From positions 124,001 through 188,000 of the forward strand of contig NZ_PZJJ01000001.1 of the NCBI RefSeq assembly GCF_003044065.1: a stretch of 64,000 nt of DNA, given 5' to 3'. Source of the stretch: Alkalicoccus saliphilus. GTDB taxonomy: Bacteria; Bacillota; Bacilli; Bacillales; Salisediminibacteriaceae. Both the position numbers and the translations under genes were made by a program. The notes under the pieces were generated by a model. The model made no database searches, was not told where the DNA came from, and saw only the letters and a program-made list of their open reading frames with translations. This document shows, piece after piece, positions 1 to 8,188 of this stretch (within the stretch, counting starts at the first letter, position 1; each line of letters opens with the position of its first letter).

Positions 1-27
1 TGCATAAGCCTCTTTATAATCTTCCAT
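1..27 (-). CDS. 5' end of an unidentified gene (partial)
   Basis: An ATG on the minus strand at 27 is preceded by a strong ribosome-binding site (AAGGAGG, 33-39) and opens a frame reading MEDYKEAYA before it runs off the window. Only nine codons are visible, so no function can be assigned. The start and Shine-Dalgarno spacing make a real gene likely. Confidence 0.55.
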
Positions 28-94
28 GGGCGCCTCCTTCAACTCGTAAATATGGTCTTATTATAACATAGAGTTGTTAAGTCTTCCCATCCTC

Positions 95-123
95 TTGAAA
101 AGTCGTTTTTTTCCGGCTAAAAT
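95..123 (+). promoter_or_regulatory. sigma-A promoter of the Prli42-like gene
   Basis: TTGAAA (95-100) and TAAAAT (118-123) are separated by 17 bp, about 30 bp upstream of the small ORF at 156. Five of six bases match the consensus in the -10 box and four of six in the -35 box. Confidence 0.6.
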
Positions 124-155
124 AGAAGTAGTAAAAGTTTTGAGGAGGGAAAAGT

Positions 156-245
156 ATGCCTCGTAAGTTTCGTAAAGCGATCGTTTATATGATGATTATC
201 GTAATGTTTGTTGGAACTGCACTTATGGGAGTTTCTGCGTTTTAA
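156..245 (+). CDS. Prli42-like small membrane protein (29 aa)
   Basis: A 29-residue ORF with a strong GAGGAGG site six bases before the ATG, its own promoter and a strong terminator. It begins with a basic segment (MPRKFRKA) followed by one hydrophobic helix of about 20 residues. This layout matches the stressosome-associated miniprotein Prli42 of Listeria and bacilli, a membrane anchor linking the RsbR/RsbS stressosome to oxidative-stress sensing. The family match rests on size, basic N-terminus and helix pattern, so identity is likely but unproven; another single-pass miniprotein is possible. It stands divergent from the partial gene at 27 and convergent with yqjA. Confidence 0.6.
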   Translation: MPRKFRKAIVYMMIIVMFVGTALMGVSAF

Positions 246-260
246 TACTAAAACCAAAAC

Positions 261-303
261 AAACGGCTTCCCGGCTGATTTATCTGACCGGGAAGCCGTT
301 TTT
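261..303 (+). terminator. Intrinsic terminator after the Prli42-like gene
   Basis: A 14-bp perfect stem (261-274 with 288-301) with a 13-nt loop is followed by a short T run. It lies 15 bp past the stop codon. The rest of the gap to 511 shows no further gene. Confidence 0.85.
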
Positions 304-511
304 CTGTGGCTTTTTTAGAGCTCTGTGCAGATAAAAGGGCACCTGAAGTGGAGGAAGCTGAAAATCTCCTCCAGTTATAACCATCAAACCAAACTTTCAC
401 ACAGCTTTTTGCTTAGTGATAGATTACTGAACGCCGCCGTCTTTTTATTACATTCAGCAGCCCTTTGTCACGTCGAGGAAAAGCAGGTCATATCAAACCT
501 TATTTCACATA

Positions 512-1489
512 TTACACTTTTGATTCAAATATTCCGTATTCCTGCACCGGACGAAACTGTTTTTTGATGGCAAGATACTGCTCCAGTTCTTTCACGAGAT
601 GGGCAAGTGCTGCTCTTGCTTCAAATTCTTCCCTCGTTTTAGGAAGCTCCATTTCTTTAAAAGAGTCCCGGAGCTCCTCCAGCTTATCTATAAAAAGGTA
701 AGCCGTATTTTTTGAGTGGACACCTTCCGCCAGATCGTCCATAAATCCAGCGAGCATGTCTGCCTGCATTACATGATAATCTATTGAAGTCAAAAGCGGC
801 ATCATTCTTTCGATAATGTCGAGCTGTTTTTCCCTCATTTTAAAATAATGATAGTACGTGTCCTCATAGCGGAGAATATGGTTTTCCAGGTTTTGTACTG
901 CCATATTTTTTGCTTCCTGGATGAGCTTTCCGGCTTCCACAATTTCACTTCCGCTCCAGTCAGAATCCCCGCGGCGTATATAAGAGGCAAACTCATGAAA
1001 AATCACCGCATAATTCTCTTCCAGACGGTTCTGAAGTTTGTTCAGCTCCGCCTCATTACTCGGCATATAAATATTCATAACGAGCGCCATTCCGACGCCG
1101 ATAACTATTAAAAACAGTTCGTTGACTATAACTTCTGTACTGACAGTACCTACTGTATACAAATGAAAAATAATAACCATACTCGTGACGATCCCAGAAG
1201 TAATTTTTAACTGCACCGCAATTGGTATAAAAACAAGTATTACAAGCGCAATGCTGAGGAAATGGTACCCCAGCGCCTCGAAAATAATGGCTGCGGTGAG
1301 CAGCCCTATAATGCAGGCTGAAAACCTTTCCCAGGCGGATAGATAGGATTTTTTTCTTGTCCTCTGAATACAAAGAATCGTAAGTATTCCTGCAGAAGCA
1401 TAAAAATCCAGCTGCAGTGTCTGTGCAATTAAAACAGCCAGTGCAGCTCCAACTGCTGTTTTCAGCGTTCTGTATCCAAGTCCTCGCAT
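512..1489 (-). CDS. yqjA: YqjA family membrane protein (DUF939, aromatic acid exporter-like)
   Basis: 325 residues. The N-terminal half (about residues 10-140) is made of several hydrophobic segments; the C-terminal half is soluble, charged and helical. This is the architecture of the YqjA/YgaE group (ArAE-type N-domain plus DUF939 C-domain), named for similarity to aromatic-acid efflux proteins but without an established substrate. Length matches the family. The start ATG begins MRGLGYRTLKT, typical for the family, though the upstream ribosome site is weak. It is monocistronic here. Confidence 0.8.
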   Translation of the reverse strand: MRGLGYRTLKTAVGAALAVLIAQTLQLDFYASAGILTILCIQRTRKKSYLSAWERFSACIIGLLTAAIIFEALGYHFLSIALVILVFIPIAVQLKITSGIVTSMVIIFHLYTVGTVSTEVIVNELFLIVIGVGMALVMNIYMPSNEAELNKLQNRLEENYAVIFHEFASYIRRGDSDWSGSEIVEAGKLIQEAKNMAVQNLENHILRYEDTYYHYFKMREKQLDIIERMMPLLTSIDYHVMQADMLAGFMDDLAEGVHSKNTAYLFIDKLEELRDSFKEMELPKTREEFEARAALAHLVKELEQYLAIKKQFRPVQEYGIFESKV

Positions 1490-2075
1490 AATGTACCGCT
1501 ACTTTCTATTAGTTTGGTAAAACCGGGAAGTTTCTTTTTTATTATAAAGCTATGTTAAAGTTCGCTGTTGACGGCTGGAGAAAAAGAAAAGTTCTGTTCT
1601 CATTGACGCTGCTCTTTATTCTACAAAACCGCCGCCGAGGTGATTTTTCGAGACGCCTCTGTAAGCGCGCAGATCCTCCCGGACGGACGGGACAGTCGAA
1701 GGCTTTCTCCGCGGCAGGTGTAAAGAGCCGCAGGCAACCTTCATAAACGACTCGGAGCTTTAACAGAGCGTATAATAAAGAAAAATTCTGTACTGGCCGC
1801 ACAGCTCATTCAGCAGCTCCTGGCTCTTTCTGTTCAGGGAGCGTTAAGGCATGTACCCCCGGACGTGACAAAAAAGCTTTCTTAAAAAATATTTTCTCAG
1901 AATCATTCGGTATTATACTTCCATATGAGAGCACGGCTTTCCTGCCGTATCTCTGCAAGCGGAGTAAATTGTTTTCTGAGAAGTAATTCACAGCCTGCTG
2001 AACTGTTTATACGGAAAGTGGCGATAGGCGGAAAGCCTCCCTATGAAAACATAGGAAGCATTTTTTATAAAAGTT
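1490..2075. other. Non-coding stretch upstream of yqjA
   Basis: About 590 bases without a credible gene. Short frames on both strands here lack ribosome sites and cross the dispersed repeat at 1563-1769. The segment 1800-2050 shows no recognisable element apart from AT-rich sequence. Confidence 0.6.
1563..1769 (+). repeat. Dispersed intergenic repeat, copy A
   Basis: Shares several conserved blocks in the same order with 57816-58103: gctgttga followed by ccggagaaaa-type sequence, a block around AAAGAAAAGTTCTGTT with GACGCTGCTCTT, GATTTTTCGAGACGCCT, CTTTCTCCGCGGCA, GCAGGCAACCTTC, and a final CTTTAACAGAG. Copy A carries about 30 bp extra between the GACGCCT and CTTTCTCC blocks. No ORF with a ribosome site spans it. 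Confidence 0.75.
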
Positions 2076-2108
2076 AATAAAAAAACCTCCAGATATAACT
2101 GGAGGTTT
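2076..2108 (-). terminator. Terminator of the tRNA-Arg gene
   Basis: Stem AAACCTCC/GGAGGTTT (2083-2090 with 2101-2108); read on the minus strand it ends in a T run. It lies about 20 bp beyond the tRNA 3' end. Confidence 0.75.
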
Positions 2109-2129
2109 GTTAAATGAATTAATTTAAAG

Positions 2130-2204
2130 TGGCGCGCCCGCCAGGATTCGAACCCGGAACGCGAGAGCCGAAATCTCGTATGATATCCATTTCACCACGG
2201 GCGC
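2130..2204 (-). tRNA. tRNA-Arg (anticodon TCG)
   Basis: Full cloverleaf on the minus strand: acceptor GCGCCCG/CGGGCGC, anticodon stem CGAGA/TCTCG around a loop TTTCGGC with anticodon TCG (reads CGN), T-arm with GGTTCGAATCC, and an encoded CCA. A single tRNA gene with its own promoter and terminator. Confidence 0.93.
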
Positions 2205-2239
2205 AGAGCAGTGCGGTGATCTCCCACCGACACCTCATT

Positions 2240-2268
2240 ATTATAGCAGTATAATTTTACAGATGCAA
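2240..2268 (-). promoter_or_regulatory. sigma-A promoter of tRNA-Arg
   Basis: Minus-strand TTGCAT (2263-2268) and a perfect TATAAT (2240-2245) with a 17-bp spacer, about 35 bp upstream of the tRNA. Confidence 0.75.
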
Positions 2269-2273
2269 GTTAT

Positions 2274-2639
2274 TTATTCATTTTTAAATTTTTCGTAGTC
2301 TTCGAACATTTTTTCAAAACGCTCATTCATCTGTTCCTCATTATAACCTTTTCTTGCCAGACGTGCAGCAAAATTCTGAGCCCATAGAGTCAGTCGTTTC
2401 GACATCTTCTTATATTTTTTTGATTCTTTTTGATCACTGACTTCTTTTGATCTTCCGTCGGCGTTGGACATAACATTTTCTGATATGAACAGTGCTTTCC
2501 AGATATCTTCTTCTTCGAATTCATCTGCATGATCGTTAAAGTACTTAATAACCCGCTTATAATAATTATCGAAAGTTTTAAAAGGAATTTCTTCTTCCTG
2601 ATTTAAATAAGTATGTACTTCTTTATAAAGCTCCTGCAT
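2274..2639 (-). CDS. Hypothetical helical protein (121 aa)
   Basis: Not recognised. 121 residues, highly charged, predominantly Glu/Lys, with no signal peptide or membrane segment, so probably cytosolic and helical. It starts MQELYKEVHTYLN and ends in a lysine/glutamate-rich helix; the middle (residues 70-100) is basic. An AGGAG element lies about 10 bases before the ATG. It sits alone between tRNA-Arg and brxB in the same orientation. Confidence 0.6.
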   Translation of the reverse strand: MQELYKEVHTYLNQEEEIPFKTFDNYYKRVIKYFNDHADEFEEEDIWKALFISENVMSNADGRSKEVSDQKESKKYKKMSKRLTLWAQNFAARLARKGYNEEQMNERFEKMFEDYEKFKNE

Positions 2640-2756
2640 TCGTTCACCACTCCTAAATGATTTCCGGCACTTATGCTCACGGTTTAAAATTATAGCATAT
2701 CCACTCCCTATTGCATAGACTGCCGGACGATTCTTCTTTCCGAAGGTATCTTGAGA

Positions 2757-2799
2757 GAAAAAATAACCGGGGCCGGCACTAACTATGCGGCTCCCGGTA
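2757..2799 (-). terminator. Terminator downstream of brxB
   Basis: GC-rich minus-strand hairpin ACCGGG(A)GCCG / CGGCCCCGGT with one bulged A, followed by TTATTTTTT. It ends about 20 bp after the brxB stop codon. Confidence 0.7.
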
Positions 2800-2820
2800 T
2801 TGAATGATCATGAAACAATA

Positions 2821-3249
2821 TTATTTTTTGAAATGCTCATCAAAATACGATTCCAGTTTATTCACAACTTCGATCGGCTCGTGACCTTCTATTTCGTGGC
2901 GTTCAACCATTGCTTTCAGCTCGCCGTCTTTAAGCAGTGCAAAAGAAGGTGAGGATGGCGGATATCCCGTGAAATAGGAACGGGCCTTTTCTGTAGCTTC
3001 CTTATCCTGACCTGCAAATACGGTAACAAAACGATCCGGCTGCACTTCATAATTTTTCATATAAGCAGCAGACGGACGGGCGATACCCCCTGCACATCCA
3101 CAGACAGAGTTCACGACAACAAAAGTAGTTCCCGATTGATTCAATGTCTCTTCTACTTCCTCCGCTGACTGAAGCTGTTCATATCCAGCCTGATCCATAT
3201 CCTGACGTGCGGCCTGTACCACATCGTTCATAAACATTTGAAATTCCAT
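2821..3249 (-). CDS. brxB: Bacilliredoxin BrxB (YphP/YqiW family)
   Basis: 142 residues with a thioredoxin-like fold and the diagnostic CGC motif at residues 50-52 (NSVCGCAGG). In B. subtilis BrxA/BrxB remove bacillithiol from S-bacillithiolated proteins, restoring thiols after oxidative stress. Conserved segments around AGQDKEAT and GYPPSSPSF agree with the family and the length is normal. It lies upstream of yqjA as in B. subtilis (yqiW) and follows the bkd operon after a 186-bp gap, and it has its own terminator. A member of the DUF1094 family. Confidence 0.93.
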   Translation of the reverse strand: MEFQMFMNDVVQAARQDMDQAGYEQLQSAEEVEETLNQSGTTFVVVNSVCGCAGGIARPSAAYMKNYEVQPDRFVTVFAGQDKEATEKARSYFTGYPPSSPSFALLKDGELKAMVERHEIEGHEPIEVVNKLESYFDEHFKK

Positions 3250-3435
3250 GTATATTTCACCCTTTCTTCTTTAATTCTCTTCTTATTTTACACGTTATAA
3301 GAAGATTTTCCAAAGATTATCGCACCAGGCTCTTATATAATGATGGATATTTCACAGTGAACTGTCCAGTATCCTGCACGGAACGGAAATTTATACTCCG
3401 AAAACAGTACGCATAAAGGAAGTCACTTTTTCTGC

Positions 3436-4725
3436 TTAATATATAGATACGGAGCCTTCATTCATATTTTCGAGCGATGTTTTAATATGATTCATGAATT
3501 TCCCACAAATATAACCATCGAGCACCCGGTGATCCAGAGACATACAGAGATTAACCATATGTCTTACTGCAATAGCATCATTCTCAAGTACAACCGGACG
3601 TTTCACTATCGATTCCACTGATAGAATAGCCGCCTGTGGAGTATTGATAATCGGCTGGGACTGTACTGAACCGAATGAGCCTGTGTTGTTGAGTGTAAAA
3701 GTTCCTCCCTGCATATCTGCAGAAGACAGGGAACGGCTGCGTACTTTTCCGGCAATGTCATTTAATGAACGGGCGAGACCTTTAATATTTTTTTCATCTG
3801 CATTTTTAATTACCGGCACGAAAAGTTCTTCTTCTGTCGCAACTGCCATGGAAAGATGGACGTCTTTGTAGCGTATAATTTTGTCTCCATCCCATTTGGA
3901 ATTCACCTGCGGATACACCTTCAGAGCATCGACGACAGCCTGCATGAAAAATGGAAGATAAGTAAGCTTAAAGCCTTCCTGTTTCAAAAAATCGTCTTTT
4001 TTCTTATCACGCAGACGCACGAGGTCCGTTACGTCTACTTCCACCATCATCCATGCGTGTGGAGCCTCTCTTTTGGAAGCAGTCATATTCTGCGCAATAG
4101 CTTTACGGACCCCGGATACCGGAATCTCTTCTGTCCGCCCCGTCGGTGCAGAAGAGATTCCCTGGCTCTGAACCGGCATGTCTTCAGGTTTCGGTCTGTC
4201 GGCTGAAGCTTCTGTTTGAGGCGTTTCGTTCTTTGGTGACCTGCTGACCGCTCCGCCTTCAATTACCGCGAGAATATCTTTTCTTGTAATTCTTCCTCCA
4301 CGTCCTGAACCTTCTACTTCCGTAAGATTTATATCGTTTTCCTGCGCCAGCTTCAGTACTGCCGGGGAATACCGGCCTGAAGATGATTTATCTTTAACTT
4401 CTTCTTTTTTCTCTGCCTTTTCCGAAGTGTCTGTAGTGCTGGTTTTTTCCTCAGCTTTGGTATCACTGCTGCCGTTTTCACCAGCTCCTTCGATTTCCAT
4501 CGTACAGATCACCTGACCTACTTCCACTTTTTCGTCTTCCACCGCAATGAGTTCCCCGATAGTACCCGTGTAGGAAGAAGGCACTTCTGCATTCACTTTA
4601 TCGGTCATAACTTCCGCAATGGGATCGTATTTATTTACTTTATCACCAGGCTGAACGAGCCATTTTGTAATGGTCCCCTCCGTTACACTTTCACCAAGCT
4701 GGGGCATGGTAATTTCTGTTGCCAT
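3436..4725 (-). CDS. bkdB: Branched-chain 2-oxoacid dehydrogenase E2 (dihydrolipoyl acyltransferase)
   Basis: 429 residues. One lipoyl domain at the N-terminus with the lipoylated lysine at about residue 43 (MTDKVNAEV), an acidic/Ser-rich linker, a peripheral subunit-binding domain at about 117-153 (SPAVLKLA ... GRGGRITRKD), and a catalytic acyltransferase domain ending with SLDHRVLDG near residue 396. It transfers the branched acyl group from E1 to CoA, forming the core of the BCKDH complex. Last gene of the bkd operon, 27 bp after bkdAB. The lipoyl group is probably supplied through LipM and GcvH, tying it to lipM at 35909. Confidence 0.93.
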   Translation of the reverse strand: MATEITMPQLGESVTEGTITKWLVQPGDKVNKYDPIAEVMTDKVNAEVPSSYTGTIGELIAVEDEKVEVGQVICTMEIEGAGENGSSDTKAEEKTSTTDTSEKAEKKEEVKDKSSSGRYSPAVLKLAQENDINLTEVEGSGRGGRITRKDILAVIEGGAVSRSPKNETPQTEASADRPKPEDMPVQSQGISSAPTGRTEEIPVSGVRKAIAQNMTASKREAPHAWMMVEVDVTDLVRLRDKKKDDFLKQEGFKLTYLPFFMQAVVDALKVYPQVNSKWDGDKIIRYKDVHLSMAVATEEELFVPVIKNADEKNIKGLARSLNDIAGKVRSRSLSSADMQGGTFTLNNTGSFGSVQSQPIINTPQAAILSVESIVKRPVVLENDAIAVRHMVNLCMSLDHRVLDGYICGKFMNHIKTSLENMNEGSVSIY

Positions 4726-4752
4726 CGTAAAGGCCTCCTTTATAGGTTCATA

Positions 4753-5736
4753 CTAAAATTCCGCAAGCTCCCGCATTGCTTCTTCCACTTTATCCGCATT
4801 TACCATGAATTTCTTTTCGAGTGCCGGAGTATACGGCATTGCAGGAACGTTTGGTCCAGCGAGCCTTTTTACCGGGGCATCCAGGTCAAAAAGACAGTTT
4901 TCTGCTATCACAGCTGAAACTTCACTCATGACACTTCCTTCTTCGTTATCTTCTGTTACAAGAAGAACTTTTCCAGTCTTTCTTGCTGCTTCAATAATTG
5001 CTTCTTTATCCAGTGGATATACGGTTCGAAGATCAAGGATATGAGCTTCATACCCATCTTCGGCCACCTGTTCAGCTGCCTGCTTTGCAAACTGGGTGCA
5101 CAGGCCGTAAGTAATGACCGTTATGTCATCGCCCTCCCGCACTGCAGCCGCTTTTCCTATTGGAACGGTATAATCTTCTTCCGGTACTTCTTCTTTTAAA
5201 AGGCGGTACGCGCGTTTATGTTCAAAAAACAGTACAGGATCGTTCGAACGGATCGCAGCTTTTAAAAGACCTTTCGCATCATAGGGAGAGGAGGGAATAA
5301 CAATTTTAAGACCTGGTGTGTTGGCAAAAAGGGCTTCCACTGACTGGGAATGGTAAAGCGCCCCGTGCACACCTCCTCCAAAAGGCGCCCGGATTGTAAT
5401 CGGGCAAGTCCAGTCATTATTGGAGCGGTAGCGTATTTTAGCCGCTTCTGAAACAATCTGGTTCACCGCAGGCATAATAAAATCTGCGAACTGCATTTCC
5501 GCTACCGGACGCAGCCCAAACATTGCCGCACCAATTCCGACACCTGCGATGGCCGATTCAGCAAGCGGAGTATCAATTACGCGTTCTTCACCGAACTCAT
5601 CATACAGACCATCAGTAGCGCGGAATACTCCGCCCCGTTTCCCTACGTCTTCACCGAGTACGAATACATTTTCATCTCTGGCCATTTCCTCTTTCATAGC
5701 CTGTGTTATTGCTTCTATATATGTTAAAACTGGCAT
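4753..5736 (-). CDS. bkdAB: Branched-chain 2-oxoacid dehydrogenase E1 beta subunit
   Basis: 327 residues, normal length for the family. Transketolase-type pyrimidine-binding domain first (LTYIEAITQAM, GEDVGKRGGVFRAT), then the transketolase C-domain carrying VTYG and LDLRTVYPLD. With the alpha subunit it decarboxylates 2-oxo acids from Val, Leu and Ile using thiamine diphosphate. It begins 4 bp after the bkdAA stop codon, so translation is closely coupled, and shares the sigma-54 promoter upstream of ptb. Confidence 0.93.
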   Translation of the reverse strand: MPVLTYIEAITQAMKEEMARDENVFVLGEDVGKRGGVFRATDGLYDEFGEERVIDTPLAESAIAGVGIGAAMFGLRPVAEMQFADFIMPAVNQIVSEAAKIRYRSNNDWTCPITIRAPFGGGVHGALYHSQSVEALFANTPGLKIVIPSSPYDAKGLLKAAIRSNDPVLFFEHKRAYRLLKEEVPEEDYTVPIGKAAAVREGDDITVITYGLCTQFAKQAAEQVAEDGYEAHILDLRTVYPLDKEAIIEAARKTGKVLLVTEDNEEGSVMSEVSAVIAENCLFDLDAPVKRLAGPNVPAMPYTPALEKKFMVNADKVEEAMRELAEF

Positions 5737-5740
5737 GTCA

Positions 5741-6736
5741 TTATTCCTCCTCGTAAACGTAGTGCGTCAGTGTACTGACATCGGCATAATCAGCCTCTTC
5801 CGCGTAGTCTGTCGCTTCATCGATTTCCCGGCGGAGCTTTGCACGTATATCGTTTTCCAGCTCGTCTGTTAAAATCCCTGCTTCCCTTAGATACTGACCG
5901 AACGTGTGGATAGAATCTATCTTTTTAGCTTCTGCCACTTCTTCTTTTGACCGGTACGTGCTGTCATCGTCGTCACTTGAATGGGGGGTAAGCCTGTAGG
6001 AAACCGTTTCAATGAGAGACGGCCCCTCCCCTTTTAATGCTCTTTTTCTTGCTGCTGCAACCGCTTCGTATACTGCGAGCGGGTCGTTGCCGTCGACGGA
6101 TTCTCCGTGAATACCGTAGCCGTGGGCACGGTCCGATACATGTTCAATGTTCAGCTGTTTATCCAGCGGCACGGAAATAGCATATTTATTGTTTTCACAC
6201 ATGAAAATTACCGGAAGATCATGTACGCTTGCAAAGTTAATTCCCTCGTGAAAGTCCCCCTGGTTGGAGGAGCCTTCACCGAATGTAGTAAAAGCTACGA
6301 ATTCCTGCTTTTTCATCTTTGCTGCCAGTCCAAACCCTACAGCATGAGGCACCTGGGTCGTCACAGGCGAAGACCCGGTCACAATTCGTTTAGCTTTGTA
6401 GCCGAAATGTCCCGGCATCTGCCGGCCGCCGGAGTTCGGGTCTTCCGCCTTGGCAAAACCGGAAAGCATCAATTCTTTTGCAGTCATACCAAAATGAAGC
6501 ACTACTCCCATATCCCGGTAGTAGGGAAGGACGTAGTCTGCCGTGTTATCAAGTGCCATGGCAGCTCCAACCTGAGCTGCCTCCTGCCCTTGACAGGAAA
6601 TTACAAACGGAATTTTACCTGCGCGGTTTAACAGCCACATCCGCTCATCTATCATGCGTGCTTCCACCATTGTTGTATACATCTTCAAAACATCTTCACT
6701 GCTCAGGCCGAGAGCTTCATGACGATTTTTTTCCAT
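5741..6736 (-). CDS. bkdAA: Branched-chain 2-oxoacid dehydrogenase E1 alpha subunit
   Basis: 331 residues from the chosen start. It has the thiamine-diphosphate binding region (GEGSSNQGDFHEGINFA, then ENNKYAIS) and the phosphorylation-loop-like segment TPHSSDDD. The open frame extends 15 codons further upstream into lpdV, but the ATG at 6736 has an AAGGAGG site nine bases before it (minus strand, AAGGAGGTTTCAACAATG) and gives the family-like N-terminus MEKNRHEALGLS, so this start is preferred. It forms an alpha2-beta2 E1 with the product of bkdAB. It is 22 bp downstream of lpdV. Confidence 0.93.
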   Translation of the reverse strand: MEKNRHEALGLSSEDVLKMYTTMVEARMIDERMWLLNRAGKIPFVISCQGQEAAQVGAAMALDNTADYVLPYYRDMGVVLHFGMTAKELMLSGFAKAEDPNSGGRQMPGHFGYKAKRIVTGSSPVTTQVPHAVGFGLAAKMKKQEFVAFTTFGEGSSNQGDFHEGINFASVHDLPVIFMCENNKYAISVPLDKQLNIEHVSDRAHGYGIHGESVDGNDPLAVYEAVAAARKRALKGEGPSLIETVSYRLTPHSSDDDDSTYRSKEEVAEAKKIDSIHTFGQYLREAGILTDELENDIRAKLRREIDEATDYAEEADYADVSTLTHYVYEEE

Positions 6737-6758
6737 TGTTGAAACCTCCTTAAATTCA

Positions 6759-8186
6759 TTACCCATGTATCTGTTTACCATCGACAGCGAGTGCCGCTTC
6801 CCCTATTGCTTCAGAAAGACTCGGATGAGGGTGGATGGAAGAAGCTACTTCCCAGTGAGTAGCGTCCAGCAGCTTTGCCAGTGCCGCTTCAGAAATCATA
6901 TCAGTCACATGCGGTCCGATCATATGAACGCCGAGAAGATCATCTGTATCTTGATCTGTTACGAACTTTACGAAGCCGGAAGTGTCCCCATGGACGAGAG
7001 CTTTACCAACAGCCTGGAAAGGGAATTTTCCAATTTTTACATTATAACCTTTTTCTGCTGCTTCATCTTCTGTCATTCCGACACTCGCTGCCTCAGGTGA
7101 AGAATAAGTACATCTTGCAGTCATCTGCGGATCCACCGGATGAGGGTTTCCACCTGATATATGTTCAACGGCCGCAATTCCTTCGTGGGAAGCCACATGG
7201 GCAAGCTGCATTCCGCCAATAACATCCCCGACAGCATATATATGACTTTCTTTTGTCTGATAATTTTTATTTACTTTAATAAAGCCGTTTTCCACGATAA
7301 TATCTGTATTTTCAAGGCCGATGTTCTTTACATTCGGCTCTCTGCCTACGGATACAAGGACTTTATCAGTTGTAACTTCTGCCTGCCCGCTGTCTGATGT
7401 ATATGGGACAATTACTCCCTCACCCACTGTTTTCACCCCGGAAGCGTCGACCTTTGCACCGGTGTGTATAACTACACCTTTTGCAGCCAGTGCCTTTTCC
7501 ATTTCTTTTGAAATATCCTTATCTTCTGTTGGAAGAAGCCGGTCCGTATATTCGAAGACGTTTACTTTCACCCCAAAGTCAGCGAACATCGATGCCCATT
7601 CAACACCGATAACTCCCCCTCCTATAATTGATATGGAAGAAGGAAGCTCTTCCATCGCGAGAGCCCCATTGGAAGAAACAATATTTGTTTCATCGAGTTC
7701 GAGACCGGGAAGAGTTCTCGGTCTGCTTCCTGTTGCAACGATTACGTTGGACGGTATAAGCATATCGTTTTCCCGCCCTTCTTCTTCGTATTCAACTGAG
7801 ATTGTCCCAGGTGTCGGTGAAAAGATGGACGGCCCGAGAATTCTTCCTAATCCATGGTATACATCAATCTTCCCTTTTTTCATGAGAGACTGCACACCGT
7901 TATAAAGCTGATCAACGATCTGCTGCTTTCTTTCCATTACTTTCGGGAAATTCAAAGCAGTTTCCTTTGTTTCCACTCCGAATGTATCGGCCTGCTTCAC
8001 CGTTTTAAAAACTTCTGCGCTCCGCAGAAGAGCTTTACTCGGAATACAGCCCTGATGGAGACATGTCCCCCCAAGTTTTCCTTTTTCTACTACTGCTACA
8101 TTTAAATTCAGCTGAGCTGCTCTAATAGCTGCAACGTATCCACCGGTACCGGCTCCTAATATGACCAGATCATATTTTTCTGCCAT
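6759..8186 (-). CDS. lpdV: Dihydrolipoyl dehydrogenase of the BCKDH complex (E3)
   Basis: 475 residues. N-terminal FAD-binding GAGTGGYVAA, the redox-active disulfide cysteines C42 and C47 (GGTCLHQGCIPSK), a second Rossmann NAD site (IIGGGVIGVE), AVGDV near 320, and the C-terminal His-Glu dyad motif (HPHPSLSEA). It reoxidises the dihydrolipoyl group of BkdB with NAD. Gene position inside ptb-bcd-buk-lpd-bkdAA-bkdAB-bkdB marks it as the BCKDH-specific E3. It starts 2 bp after buk. Confidence 0.93.
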   Translation of the reverse strand: MAEKYDLVILGAGTGGYVAAIRAAQLNLNVAVVEKGKLGGTCLHQGCIPSKALLRSAEVFKTVKQADTFGVETKETALNFPKVMERKQQIVDQLYNGVQSLMKKGKIDVYHGLGRILGPSIFSPTPGTISVEYEEEGRENDMLIPSNVIVATGSRPRTLPGLELDETNIVSSNGALAMEELPSSISIIGGGVIGVEWASMFADFGVKVNVFEYTDRLLPTEDKDISKEMEKALAAKGVVIHTGAKVDASGVKTVGEGVIVPYTSDSGQAEVTTDKVLVSVGREPNVKNIGLENTDIIVENGFIKVNKNYQTKESHIYAVGDVIGGMQLAHVASHEGIAAVEHISGGNPHPVDPQMTARCTYSSPEAASVGMTEDEAAEKGYNVKIGKFPFQAVGKALVHGDTSGFVKFVTDQDTDDLLGVHMIGPHVTDMISEAALAKLLDATHWEVASSIHPHPSLSEAIGEAALAVDGKQIHG

Positions 8187-8188
8187 AC

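Noticed and set aside
1542-1991. Three short frames between yqjA and the tRNA-Arg terminator
   Set aside because: No ribosome site or promoter, and they cross the dispersed repeat, where copies differ by frame-breaking indels.
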